From CAYQDR01 sp964416315 (GTDB taxonomy: Bacteria > Methylomirabilota > Methylomirabilia > Rokubacteriales > DASRDR01), in assembly GCA_964416315.1 (NCBI GenBank), contig CAYQDR010000006.1, positions 1-64,000 of the forward strand: a stretch of DNA of 64,000 nucleotides, in the 5' to 3' direction. The stretch's first letter is position 1; every line of letters begins with the position of its first letter. Below the pieces are notes generated by a model. That model was not told where the DNA came from and did not search any database. It worked only from the letters and a program-made list of their open reading frames with translations. Positions 31,803 to 39,829 of the stretch are shown here, piece after piece. A program made the position numbers and the translations under genes.

Positions 31803-32690
31803 GTGGCCGTCCGCCTCGGGGTCAATCCGATCGGCTGGACGAACGACGACCTGCCGGAGCTCGGCGACGAGACGTCGCTCGAGGTCTGCCTCGCCGAGGC
31901 GCGGGAAGCCGGCTACGGCGGGATCGAGCTCGGCCGGAAGTTCCCCCGGCGCGCCGCCGAGCTCCGTCCGATCCTGGCCCGTCACGGCCTCGTCCTGGTC
32001 TCCGGCTGGTACGGCGCCGAGCTCCGGACCCGGGCCGTGAAGGAAGAGCTCCGGGCCGTCGAAGACCACTTCGCGCTCCTCGTCGAGATGGGCTGCCGCG
32101 TGATGGTGTTCGCCGAGGTGTCGGGCGCCGTCCACGGCCGACGGGACACGCCGCTCTCCCGACGCCCGCGCCTCGCCGAGGGCGAGTGGGAGCGCTTCGG
32201 AGAGGCCCTGACCGAGGTAGCCGAGCACCTCCAGGGACGCGGGCTGCGGATGGCCTACCACCACCACATGGGCACGGTGATCGAGACCGAGGCGGAGATC
32301 GACCGGCTGATGGCGGTCACGGGGGAGGGGGTCGGGCTCCTCCTCGACACGGGCCACCTGACGCATGCGGGCGGGGACGTGCTCGGCCTCGCCCGACGCC
32401 ACGGCCGCCGCCTGGTCCACGTCCACTGCAAGGACGTGCGGCCGGCCGTCTTGGCCGAGGCGCGGCGGCGCGACCGGAGCTTCCTCGACGCCGTCGTCGC
32501 CGGCGTCTTCACCGTGCCGGGGGACGGCTGCGTGGACTACGGGTCGCTGACGCGGGCCCTCAGGGAGGTCGGGTACTCGGGGTGGCTCGTGGTCGAGGCC
32601 GAGCAGGACCCGGCCGTCGCCCACCCCCTGACCTACGCGAGGCTCGGCTTCGCCAACCTCTCGCGCGCCGTCGCCGCCGCCGGCCTCTGA
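31803..32690 (+). CDS. iolE: Myo-inosose-2 dehydratase
   Basis: This 295-residue TIM-barrel dehydratase acts on 2-keto-myo-inositol, just before IolD in the pathway. Characteristic features are RLGVNPIGWTNDDLPELG at the N-terminus, GYGGIELGRKFP, the metal residues in RMAYHHHMGTVIETEAEID, LLLDTGHLTHAGGD, LVHVHCKDVRP, and FTVPGDGCVDYGSL with the final WLVVEAEQDP. GTG 31803 is preferred because the protein then begins at the family N-terminus; an upstream in-frame ATG at 31755 would translate the duplicated repeat. It is co-transcribed with iolD. Confidence 0.92.
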   Translation: MAVRLGVNPIGWTNDDLPELGDETSLEVCLAEAREAGYGGIELGRKFPRRAAELRPILARHGLVLVSGWYGAELRTRAVKEELRAVEDHFALLVEMGCRVMVFAEVSGAVHGRRDTPLSRRPRLAEGEWERFGEALTEVAEHLQGRGLRMAYHHHMGTVIETEAEIDRLMAVTGEGVGLLLDTGHLTHAGGDVLGLARRHGRRLVHVHCKDVRPAVLAEARRRDRSFLDAVVAGVFTVPGDGCVDYGSLTRALREVGYSGWLVVEAEQDPAVAHPLTYARLGFANLSRAVAAAGL

Positions 32691-32737
32691 TCCGCCGCCG
32701 GGCGCCTCGTCCCGCCCCGGGTCACTACATCTCCGCC

Positions 32738-32851
32738 AGGGTCGGGGGCGCGGTCCAGCCCGAAGATGGTGAGGCGCGATCGAGCCGGCCGGCAGTGCCG
32801 GACGAACGCCTCACCGAGCGAGTGCCGCGCCACCCCGGTCAGGAGCACCAA
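32738..32851 (-). pseudogene. Fragment of a Rossmann-fold (SDR/epimerase-like) gene
   Basis: The minus strand encodes VLLTGVARHSLGEAFVRHC, a nucleotide-binding first strand-loop-helix, followed by RLTIFGLDRAPDPG (second strand with acidic end). It then loses coding character. It is bounded on its 5' side by the toxin-antitoxin pair, and no full protein can be formed. It is probably the remnant of a gene displaced when that pair arrived. Confidence 0.35.
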
Positions 32852-32875
32852 GAGGTTGCGCTCCTACGCCGCAGG

Positions 32876-33148
32876 TCAGTCGAGTCCAGGTCGCCCCTTC
32901 CGGTAGACGTCGCGCCGGTGGCCGATGCGAAGGACGAGATATCCCTCGTCCGTCCGCACGTAGATGACCCGATAGTCCCCAACGCGAAGGCGGTACAACC
33001 CCGCGAACTCTCCCGCAAGGGCCTGCCCTTGATGGCCCTCGGCGGCAAGCGCGTTCTCCACCCCCTGGAGAACGCGCAACGCAGTGGCTCTGCCGAGCCT
33101 TCGAAGGTCCTTCGCGACGGAGGCCTTGTACTCAATCCTCGCGGCCAA
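32876..33148 (-). CDS. RelE/ParE-family toxin
   Basis: The 90-residue RelE-fold product begins RIEYKASVAKDLRRLG. It has LAGEFAGLYRLRVGDYRVIYV in the core and ends VLRIGHRRDVYRKG, carrying the basic/Tyr residues (R, R, H, Y) expected of ribosome-dependent mRNA interferases. The gene overlaps its antitoxin by 17 bp. Its DNA is slightly less GC-rich than the flanks. Confidence 0.88.
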   Translation of the reverse strand: MAARIEYKASVAKDLRRLGRATALRVLQGVENALAAEGHQGQALAGEFAGLYRLRVGDYRVIYVRTDEGYLVLRIGHRRDVYRKGRPGLD

Positions 33149-33356
33149 GTCGCTTCCGCAGCTCCGCCGCCGAGATCACGGGGTCGTCCTTGTCCTTCAG
33201 CCGGTCCAGGGCTACCTGGTAGTCCGCAGCCTCAGCCAAATAGGCCTCCAACGCCTTGACGATGAGATACGTCTTCGACCGCTCGGTCGTGCGCGCCAGT
33301 TCCTCAAGCGCCCTGGCAGTCGCGTCCGGCAGGCGCACGGAGACTGAGGTGGGCAT
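33132..33356 (-). CDS. CopG/RelB-type ribbon-helix-helix antitoxin
   Basis: The 74-residue product has the beta strand SVSVRLPDATARALEELA, then ERSKTYLIVKALEAYLAEA (the RHH DNA-binding unit), and a charged C-terminal tail (LKDKDDPVISAAELRKRLG) that would neutralise the toxin. It is encoded ahead of the toxin and probably represses the promoter at 33376-33424. Confidence 0.88.
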   Translation of the reverse strand: MPTSVSVRLPDATARALEELARTTERSKTYLIVKALEAYLAEAADYQVALDRLKDKDDPVISAAELRKRLGRED

Positions 33357-33375
33357 ACACCGGCACCTCCTCTTA

Positions 33376-33424
33376 CTTGTAATACAAGCAACACGAGTAT
33401 AGCCGGCCGGCGGCTCCGAATCAA
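33376..33424 (-). promoter_or_regulatory. Promoter and operator of the RelE-type toxin-antitoxin operon
   Basis: On the minus strand TTGATT (33419-33424) and TATACT (33396-33401) are 17 bp apart. A palindrome CTTGT-AAT-ACAAG (33376-33388) lies just downstream of the -10, a fitting operator for the ribbon-helix-helix antitoxin. An AGAGGAGG ribosome site precedes the ATG. Confidence 0.65.
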
Positions 33425-33542
33425 CCTCAGATGCAGCACCACGGCTCAGAGTCCGTGAGAAATGGCGGGCGGGGCCGAAACCCGACTCTCCCCGCCTGGG
33501 CTTCTCGCCACGCTCCCGTCATCCGCCTCGCGGCCGTGGCGT

Positions 33543-33617
33543 TCCGCTCCGAGCCGCGGCTTTGCCGCGGCAACCTCTGGGGGAGGCCCGGGAGGGGGCC
33601 GTCGAGGCCCCCTCCCG
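33543..33617 (-). repeat. Two-hairpin intergenic repeat, family R1, copy 4 (inverted)
   Basis: Tail TCCGCTCCGA (33543-33552), hairpin B GCCGCGGC-TTT-GCCGCGGC (33553-33571), and hairpin A, a perfect 12-bp stem around GTCGA (33589-33617), ending 7 bp from the stop of the SDR gene. In the rest of the interval 33425-33542 only a partial R3-like stretch (CCCGACTCTCCCCGCC) can be seen. Confidence 0.75.
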
Positions 33618-33624
33618 ATGAACT

Positions 33625-34380
33625 TCAGATCATCGTGAGGCCGCCGGAGACGGACAGCGTCTGGCCCGTGATGTACGCGGCCTCGTCGGAGGCGAGGAAG
33701 ACGACGGCTCCGGCGACGTCCTCGGGGGTCCCGAGCCGACCCCACGGAATCGCCTTCTTCAAGGCCTCCGCGAGCCCCGGCTTCCCGGCCGCGACCTCGG
33801 TCTGGAAGAGCGGCGTGTCCGACGGGCCCGGGCATACGCAGTTCACGTTGATCCGGTGGCGGGCCATCTCCCGGGCGAGCGTCTTCGTGAACGCGATGAC
33901 GCCGCCTTTCGCCGCCGAGTACACGGCCTCCCCGGTCGAGCCCACGCGGCCGGCGTCGGACGCGATCGCGATGACCTTGCCCAACCCCTGGCGGATCATG
34001 TGGGGGAGCACGACCTGGGCCAGGTGGAAGTAGGCCTTGAGGTTCAGCGCGAGGATCCGGTCCCAGAAGGCCTCGTCCGTCTCGAGGAACGGCATCGGGC
34101 GGTCCCAGCCGGCGTTGTTGACGAGGATGTGGACGGCGCCGTAACGGCGGAGGACCTCGGCGACGGCCGCCTCGACCTCGGCCCGTGCGGTCACGTCCGT
34201 CCGGATCGCGCACCCCTCCCCGCCCGCGCGCCGGATCGCGTCAGCCGCCTCCCGCGCCCCGGCCTCGTTCAGGTCGAGGATCGCGACCCGTGCCCCCTCG
34301 GCCGCGAGGGCCAGCGCGATCCCGCGCCCCAGGCCGCTCGCCCCGCCGGTCACGATCGCCGGGCGATCCCGGAGCCTCAC
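33625..34380 (-). CDS. Short-chain dehydrogenase/reductase, BadH/FabG-like
   Basis: The 251-residue SDR has IVTGGASGLGRGIALALA near residues 8-25, NNAGWDRPM near 88, the catalytic Ser region AIASDAGRVGSTGEAVYSAAK with YSAAK as the YxxxK pair, and the C-terminal DEAAYITGQTLSVSGGLTM. It resembles 3-oxoacyl-ACP reductase and 2-hydroxycyclohexanecarboxyl-CoA dehydrogenase types. GTG 34380 overlaps the stop of the upstream ABC ATPase (GTGA), so it is the last gene of the importer operon and may act on the imported compound. Confidence 0.88.
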   Translation of the reverse strand: MRLRDRPAIVTGGASGLGRGIALALAAEGARVAILDLNEAGAREAADAIRRAGGEGCAIRTDVTARAEVEAAVAEVLRRYGAVHILVNNAGWDRPMPFLETDEAFWDRILALNLKAYFHLAQVVLPHMIRQGLGKVIAIASDAGRVGSTGEAVYSAAKGGVIAFTKTLAREMARHRINVNCVCPGPSDTPLFQTEVAAGKPGLAEALKKAIPWGRLGTPEDVAGAVVFLASDEAAYITGQTLSVSGGLTMI

Positions 34381-35456
34381 GCGCCCGTCGCCTCTGCGGG
34401 CAGGAGGTAGAGGCCGTGATCGAGGAAGACGAGGCCGACCGGGCTCCCTTCGGGCAGGAGGTCCCCCTTCGGGTCCGGCTGCACGATCGTGACGAGGCCC
34501 GCGTCCGTCTCGATGCCGTACTCGGCGCCCGCGCCGACGTAGAACGCGGTCGCGACGCGGCCCCGGAGCCCGCTCCCGTCCCGCTCGAGCCGGACCGCCT
34601 CCGGCCGCGCCATCAGCGTCACCGCCCCCGTGGCGACGCCTTCCTGGCTGAACGCGAAGGCGTACCCGCCGAGTCGCACACGCCCGGTCTCGTAGACCGC
34701 GGGCAGGAGGTTCGCCTCGCCGACGAAGTCCGCCACGAACCGGGTCGCGGGCCGCCGGTAGAGCTCGACGGGCGGCCCCACCTGCTCGACGCGCCCCTGG
34801 TTCATGACCACGACGGTATCGGACATCGCGAGGGCCTCCGCCTGGTCGTGGGTGACGTACAGGCTCGTGATCCCGAGCCGGCGCTGGAGGTGGCGGAGCT
34901 CCCCGCGGACGCGCTTCCGGAGCTTCGCGTCGAGGTTCGAGAGCGGCTCGTCGAAGAGGATCACCTCGGGCTCCATGACGATGGCGCGCGCCAGCGCCAC
35001 ACGCTGCTGCTGGCCGCCCGAGAGCTGCCCCGGCTGCCGCCCCTCGAAGCCCGGGAGCCCGACGAGCGCGAGCGCCCCCTCGACGCGCCGCCGGATCTCG
35101 GCCGCGGGGCGCCGCGAGACGCGGAGCCCGTACGCCACGTTCTCGAAGACGGAGAGGTGGGGAAACAGCGCGTACGACTGGAACATCATCGTCACGTTGC
35201 GACCGCTCGGCGGGAGCCCCGTGACCTCGCGCTCGCCGATCCAGATCCGGCCGCTGGTCGGCTGCTCGAGGCCGGCGACGATGCGGAGGGTCGTCGTCTT
35301 CCCGCACCCCGACGGCCCGAGCAGGGTGACGAGCGAGCCCGGCGGGACGGTGAGGGTCACCTCCTCGAGCGCCGCGATCCCCCCGAAGCGCTTGGCGACG
35401 CGCTCCAGGCGGACCGGCACCCCCGCGTGGCTCGTGCCGATGGCCGCCTCGCTCAC
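34377..35456 (-). CDS. ABC transporter ATP-binding protein (PotA/FbpC type)
   Basis: The 359-residue ATPase has Walker A LLGPSGCGKTTTLRI near residue 45, Q-loop FQSYALFPHLSVFEN, signature QLSGGQQQRVALARAI, Walker B VILFDEPLSNLDAKL and the switch VTHDQAEAL. A C-terminal TOBE-type domain follows (ANLLPAVYETGRVRL; ARPEAVRLERDG). The CUT1/MOI type energises uptake of polyamines, iron or organic anions. GTG 35456 overlaps the permease stop by 4 bp. It belongs with the fused permease and the binding protein at 37740-38762. Confidence 0.92.
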   Translation of the reverse strand: MSEAAIGTSHAGVPVRLERVAKRFGGIAALEEVTLTVPPGSLVTLLGPSGCGKTTTLRIVAGLEQPTSGRIWIGEREVTGLPPSGRNVTMMFQSYALFPHLSVFENVAYGLRVSRRPAAEIRRRVEGALALVGLPGFEGRQPGQLSGGQQQRVALARAIVMEPEVILFDEPLSNLDAKLRKRVRGELRHLQRRLGITSLYVTHDQAEALAMSDTVVVMNQGRVEQVGPPVELYRRPATRFVADFVGEANLLPAVYETGRVRLGGYAFAFSQEGVATGAVTLMARPEAVRLERDGSGLRGRVATAFYVGAGAEYGIETDAGLVTIVQPDPKGDLLPEGSPVGLVFLDHGLYLLPAEATGA

Positions 35457-37687
35457 GCTGCCCCGACCTCCTGCTCCGGCTCCAGCCGAGCCGTGAACAG
35501 GTAGAGCGCCGCGATCACCAGGACCAGCGTGACGACTAGCACCGCCGACAGCGCGGCGCCGCGGCCGATCGTCCCGTACTCGACCCAGGAGAGGATCAGC
35601 GCGGTGACGAGGTTGTGGGCCGGGCTCACGAGGAAGATGACCTGGCTCACCGCCGTCATGGCGCGGACGAAGGCGAAGACGAGACCCGAGAGGAGCGCCA
35701 GGCGCGCCAGCGGTACGACGACCCGACGGAGCGTCGTCCAGGCGCCGGCGCGCAGCGTGATCGAGGCCTCCTCGAGGGCCACGTCGATCTGGTGCACGGC
35801 GGCGATCCCGCTCCGGATCCCCACCGGCATGTTCCGAAAGACGAACGCGAGGATCAGGATCGTCTCCGTCCCCGTCAGAAACAGCGGCCCCTCGTTGAAG
35901 GCGAGGATGTACCCGATCCCCATCACCGTCCCCGGCACGGCGAAGGAGAGCATGGAGGCGAACTCGAGGGCATCGCGCCCGGGGAACCGCACGCGCGTGA
36001 CCAGGTACCCGATCAGGAAGCCGAGCGCCGCGGAAGGGACGGCGGCGATCGCGGCGAGCAGGACGGTGCCGCGGAAGACCTGCCAGCCGGTCGGCGAGAG
36101 GTCGCGGTAGTTCTGCAACGTGACCGTGTTGTCGAACCCCCAGAGCTTCACGAGGCTCCCGACGAGGATCGAGCCGTAGAGGGCGAGGATCACCGCCGCC
36201 CAGAGGCAGAAGACGCCCGCCGCGGCGTAGTCGAACGCGGCCGGCAGCGGCCGCTGCGAGGCGGCCGTCGGCTTCCCCGTCACCGTCACGTAGGAGCGCC
36301 GCCCGACCCAGTACCGCTGCGCCAGGAACACCGAGAACGTCATCGCGAGGAGGACCACCCCGTAGACGGCGGCCTCGTGCGCGTTGAACCGGCCGATCAC
36401 GGCGTAGAAGACCTCGGTCGCGAGGAACGGGACGCCGCCCCCCAAGATGAGCGGGTTGCCGAAGTCGGCCAGGCTCTCGATGACGACGAGGAGCCAGGCG
36501 TTCGCGATCCCGGGCCGCGCCAGGGGCCAGATGACCGTGCGCAGGACGTGCCACCGCGAGGCCCCCAGGACCTCGGCCGCCTCTTCGAGCGTGACGTTGA
36601 GCGCGCGAACCACGCCGGTCAGCACGAGGTAGGCGATCGGGGTGAAGGCCAGAATCTGGGCGGCGGCGACGCCGACCGGGCCGAACACGATGTTCACCGA
36701 GAGCCCCAGCAGGTCGTAGGTCACGAAGCCACGGCGCCCGAAGAGGTAGATCATCGCCAGGCCGAGGATGAACGGCGGCGTGATGATCGGGAGCAGCGTG
36801 AGCGGCCGCGCCCACCGGCGGACCGGCAGCCGGCTCCTCTCCCCGAGGAGGGCGAACGCGAATCCGAACGCGGTCGACAGCGTGCCGACGACGAGCGCCA
36901 GGAGCACGCTGTTCCGGAGGGCGCCGATCCCGACGCCCAGCACGTTGAGGACGAACGCGAGGACGGTCACGCCGGCGGTCCATCCGAGGCGCGCCGGCCA
37001 GCTCCCGGCCCAGCCGACGCGTGCCCCGAGGCCGCTCCCGAAGACGGCGGCCGCCGCGACGAGAGCGGCGAGCGTTCGCCAGGCCACCAACCGCCACTCG
37101 CGCTCGGGGGTCGCGGGATTGTCGATCAGGAGGAAGCCGGGCGAGGCGAAGGTCTGACGGAAGGGGTCGAGCGTGAGCCGCCCCTCGACCACAACGGCCG
37201 CCTGGAGCACGGTCGCGAGCGGATAGAGGATGAAGGCGCAGACGAACGCTGCGAGCCAGAGGATCGCGGTGGCGAGGAAGGCGTCCGTCTGGAGCACGCC
37301 GGCCCGGGAGAGCCCGACCCCGAGCACGGCGAGGCAGGCGAGAATCGCCAGCACCGCGCCCAGGCCGAACGGGTGCCCGCGGGCGATGAGCACCCACAGG
37401 GCCACGACGCTCCCGGCCACGCCGAGGCCGACCCAGGCGAAACCGGCGCGCCGCGCCGGCCACCGGAGGGCGGCGACGATGACGGCGGCGGCTCCCGCAA
37501 GGGCGACGATGGCGAGGGATCGGGCACCGCCGGGCGCCGCCACGAGCCGCCAGCCGGCCGCCTCCCAGGGCCACACGAGGATCTCCCGCCCCGGCCGGCT
37601 CCACGGCCCCAAGAGCGCGGCCCCCGCCGCCAGGGCGCCCCACGCGCCGACGGCCCACTCGACCCGCTGGAGCGTGGCGGAGCTCAT
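35453..37687 (-). CDS. ABC transporter permease, two permease domains in one chain (FbpB/SfuB-like)
   Basis: This 744-residue membrane protein contains two binding-protein-dependent permease domains. Each has an EAA loop: EEAAEVLGASRWHVLRTVIW near residue 375 and EEASITLRAGAWTTLRR near residue 660. This is the ferric-iron (FbpB/SfuB) style of tandem permease. It carries an extra hydrophobic N-terminal region of about 200 residues with several additional helices. ATG 37687 lies 12 bp after a strong hairpin that follows the binding-protein gene. The cargo is unknown; iron is suggested only by this architecture and the binding-protein class. Confidence 0.9.
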   Translation of the reverse strand: MSSATLQRVEWAVGAWGALAAGAALLGPWSRPGREILVWPWEAAGWRLVAAPGGARSLAIVALAGAAAVIVAALRWPARRAGFAWVGLGVAGSVVALWVLIARGHPFGLGAVLAILACLAVLGVGLSRAGVLQTDAFLATAILWLAAFVCAFILYPLATVLQAAVVVEGRLTLDPFRQTFASPGFLLIDNPATPEREWRLVAWRTLAALVAAAAVFGSGLGARVGWAGSWPARLGWTAGVTVLAFVLNVLGVGIGALRNSVLLALVVGTLSTAFGFAFALLGERSRLPVRRWARPLTLLPIITPPFILGLAMIYLFGRRGFVTYDLLGLSVNIVFGPVGVAAAQILAFTPIAYLVLTGVVRALNVTLEEAAEVLGASRWHVLRTVIWPLARPGIANAWLLVVIESLADFGNPLILGGGVPFLATEVFYAVIGRFNAHEAAVYGVVLLAMTFSVFLAQRYWVGRRSYVTVTGKPTAASQRPLPAAFDYAAAGVFCLWAAVILALYGSILVGSLVKLWGFDNTVTLQNYRDLSPTGWQVFRGTVLLAAIAAVPSAALGFLIGYLVTRVRFPGRDALEFASMLSFAVPGTVMGIGYILAFNEGPLFLTGTETILILAFVFRNMPVGIRSGIAAVHQIDVALEEASITLRAGAWTTLRRVVVPLARLALLSGLVFAFVRAMTAVSQVIFLVSPAHNLVTALILSWVEYGTIGRGAALSAVLVVTLVLVIAALYLFTARLEPEQEVGAA

Positions 37688-37698
37688 CGTCGACGCCC

Positions 37699-37731
37699 GC
37701 CCCCCGCTCCCCCGACGAGGGAGCGGGGGGC
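37699..37731 (-). promoter_or_regulatory. Intercistronic hairpin between binding protein and permease
   Basis: A perfect 13-bp G/C-rich stem (GCCCCCCGCTCCC with its complement) around a 7-nt loop sits 8 bp after the binding-protein stop and 12 bp before the permease start. It has no T-run. Such hairpins stabilise the upstream message and limit downstream expression, giving excess binding protein. Confidence 0.6.
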
Positions 37732-37739
37732 GCGCACGC

Positions 37740-38762
37740 CTACTTGGGCTGCGGGAAGACTTCCGTCGTCCACTTCTTCACGACCCCGTCGCGCACCGCT
37801 TTGGACCCGTACTTGGCGAAGTCGTAGTTGATCACCTTGTAGTCCTCGAACCGCGGGGCCTGCTTGGGCACCGGCGTCTTCGCGTTCGAGGGGACCTGGT
37901 AGGACTGCCCGCGCTCCGCGGCCAGCCGCTGCGCCTCCGGTGCCAGCGCCCAGTCGATGAACCGCGTCGCCGCGTCGCGGTTCGGGCTCGCCTTGACGAG
38001 CGACAGCCCGCCGATCTCGTAGCCCATCCCGTCCTCCGCGCCGCCGTACGTGATCGGGAACCCCTTGATGACCTGGTCCACGGCGTCGTGCATGAACGTG
38101 ATGCCGAGCGCGACTTCACCGCGGCCCGCGAGCAGCCCGGGATCGGCACCGCTCCGCGTGTATTGCGCCATGTTCTTGTGGATCTGCTTCACCAGCGCCC
38201 AGCCCCTGTCGTCGCCGTAGACCTGCAGCACGGTCGCCAGCGTCGTGTACCCGGTGCCCGACGTGTTCGGGTTCGGCATGGCGAGCAGGCCCTTGTACTT
38301 CGCATCCGCCAGATCGGTCCACCTCTTCGGGAGCGCCAGCCCCTTCTCCTTGAAGAGCTTGTCGTTGATCGCCCACCCGAGCACCCCGGCATAGAGCGGG
38401 ATGTACTTGCCGCCGACGGCCTCGCGGAGCTGGGCACGGAGGTCGTCCCACGCTTTGGGTTTGTAGAACTCCGTCAGCCCCTCTTCGAACGCGACGACGT
38501 GAGGATCCCCCGTACCCCCGAACCAGACGTCGAACGAGGGCCTCCCCTTCTCCGCCCGGAGCCGTGCCAGGGCCTCGCCCGACGACAGGCGGATGAAGTC
38601 GAGCTGGGTCCCGGTCCCCTTCGGGAACTCGGCCTTGATGGCATCGCACCACGCGGGGTTCGGGCTACAGAGGACCGTCACCTTCTGCTGGGCCGACGCG
38701 GAGCCGGCGATCCCGAGCAGGCTGACGGCAGCGACGATCAGGAGCGCGAGTGCCTGTCCCAT
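37740..38762 (-). CDS. ABC transporter substrate-binding protein (ferric-type, class II)
   Basis: The 340-residue precursor has a signal peptide (MGQALALLIVAAVSLLGIAG up to SASAQ) and a mature part starting QKVTVLCSPNPAWCDAI. Later motifs are FDVWFGGTGDPHVVAFEEGL, LYAGVLGWAINDKLF, LPKRWTDLADAKYKGLLAMP, NTSGTGYTTLATVLQVYG and FPITYGGAEDGMGYEIGGLS. This is the FutA/FbpA/SfuA-like fold, but tyrosines for iron are not clearly conserved. Organophosphonate or anion binders look similar. ATG 38762 has an AGAGGAGG site; an upstream ATG at 38792 overlaps the ATPase stop but lacks one. Confidence 0.88.
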   Translation of the reverse strand: MGQALALLIVAAVSLLGIAGSASAQQKVTVLCSPNPAWCDAIKAEFPKGTGTQLDFIRLSSGEALARLRAEKGRPSFDVWFGGTGDPHVVAFEEGLTEFYKPKAWDDLRAQLREAVGGKYIPLYAGVLGWAINDKLFKEKGLALPKRWTDLADAKYKGLLAMPNPNTSGTGYTTLATVLQVYGDDRGWALVKQIHKNMAQYTRSGADPGLLAGRGEVALGITFMHDAVDQVIKGFPITYGGAEDGMGYEIGGLSLVKASPNRDAATRFIDWALAPEAQRLAAERGQSYQVPSNAKTPVPKQAPRFEDYKVINYDFAKYGSKAVRDGVVKKWTTEVFPQPK

Positions 38763-38788
38763 GCGGAGCCTCCTCTGTCCAGCGTGTG

Positions 38789-39826
38789 TCATGCGGCGTA
38801 GACCTGCAGCTTGGCGGTCGGGACGCGAACGGTGATCGGGCCCGGCTCGAGGGCCTCCGAAGCGTCGACCATCACCGCCTCCCCCTCGACGCGCACGTAG
38901 TGCCGGTAGATCGCACCGAGAAACAGCCGCTCCTCCAGGGTACCGCGGAGGACGGCCTCCCCGGAACCCGGTGACGCGTTCCCGGGGGCGAGCACGGCGT
39001 CGGTCGCCTTGAACACGACCGTCGCAGAACCCCGGACCGCCCCAGGATAGGGCAGCCGCTGTTCGCCGATGGCCAGGATCCCCGCCGCCGCCGTCGCCCG
39101 GAGCTGGTTCGAGACCCCGAGGAACTCCGCCGCGAACGCGCTCTCGGGGCGGTGGTAGATCGCCTGCGGCGTCCCCACCTGCACGACGCAGCCGGCGTTC
39201 ATGAGGACCACGGTGTCGGCGATGGCGAGCGCCTCCTCCTGGTCGTGGGTCACGTAGATCGCGGTGATCCCGACCGCCTTCTGGAGGCGCCGCACCTCCA
39301 CCCGGAGGCGCTGGCGCACCTTGGCGTCCAGGTTCGACAGCGGCTCGTCCAGGAGCAGCACCCGCGGCTCCACCACGAGGGCGCGCGCGACGGCGACCCG
39401 CTGCTGCTGGCCGCCCGACAGCTCGGCCGGCTTCCGCCGCATGACGCCCTCGATGTGCCCGATCTCCACCAGATTCAGGACCTTCTCCACCCGCGCGCGC
39501 ACCTCGGGCTCCGGGGTCCGCCGGAGGCGGAGCCCGTACGCCACGTTGTCGAAGACGGTCATGTGGGGCCAGAGGGCGTAGCTCTGGAAGACCATCGCGG
39601 TCCCCCGGGCCTGCGGCGAGAGCCGGGTGACGTCGTCCCCGCCGAAGAGGATGCGGCCCCCGTCCACCGCGACGAACCCGGCGACGCTCCGGAGCAAAGT
39701 CGTCTTCCCGCACCCGCTGGGCCCGAGGATGGCGGTGAGCCCGCCGCTCGGAAAGGCGATACCGACCCGGTCGAGCGCCGCGACGCGCCCGTACCGCTTG
39801 GTCAGCTCCTCGACCCGGACGTCCAT
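38789..39826 (-). CDS. ABC transporter ATP-binding protein (PotA/FbpC type)
   Basis: The 345-residue ATPase has Walker A ILGPSGCGKTTLLRSV near residues 33-48, Q-loop FQSYALWPHMTVFDN, signature ELSGGQQQRVAVARAL, Walker B VLLLDEPLSNLDAK and switch VTHDQEEAL, with a C-terminal TOBE region. It belongs to the first importer together with the permeases at 39830-41651 and the binding protein at 41756-42901. It starts 3 bp after the permease gene ends. Confidence 0.92.
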   Translation of the reverse strand: MDVRVEELTKRYGRVAALDRVGIAFPSGGLTAILGPSGCGKTTLLRSVAGFVAVDGGRILFGGDDVTRLSPQARGTAMVFQSYALWPHMTVFDNVAYGLRLRRTPEPEVRARVEKVLNLVEIGHIEGVMRRKPAELSGGQQQRVAVARALVVEPRVLLLDEPLSNLDAKVRQRLRVEVRRLQKAVGITAIYVTHDQEEALAIADTVVLMNAGCVVQVGTPQAIYHRPESAFAAEFLGVSNQLRATAAAGILAIGEQRLPYPGAVRGSATVVFKATDAVLAPGNASPGSGEAVLRGTLEERLFLGAIYRHYVRVEGEAVMVDASEALEPGPITVRVPTAKLQVYAA

Positions 39827-39829
39827 GGA

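Noticed and set aside
34377..37658. Very long reading frames antisense or out of frame to the ABC transporter and other genes
   Set aside because: High GC content opens many frames. Their products are Arg/Gly/Pro-rich and lack domain patterns.
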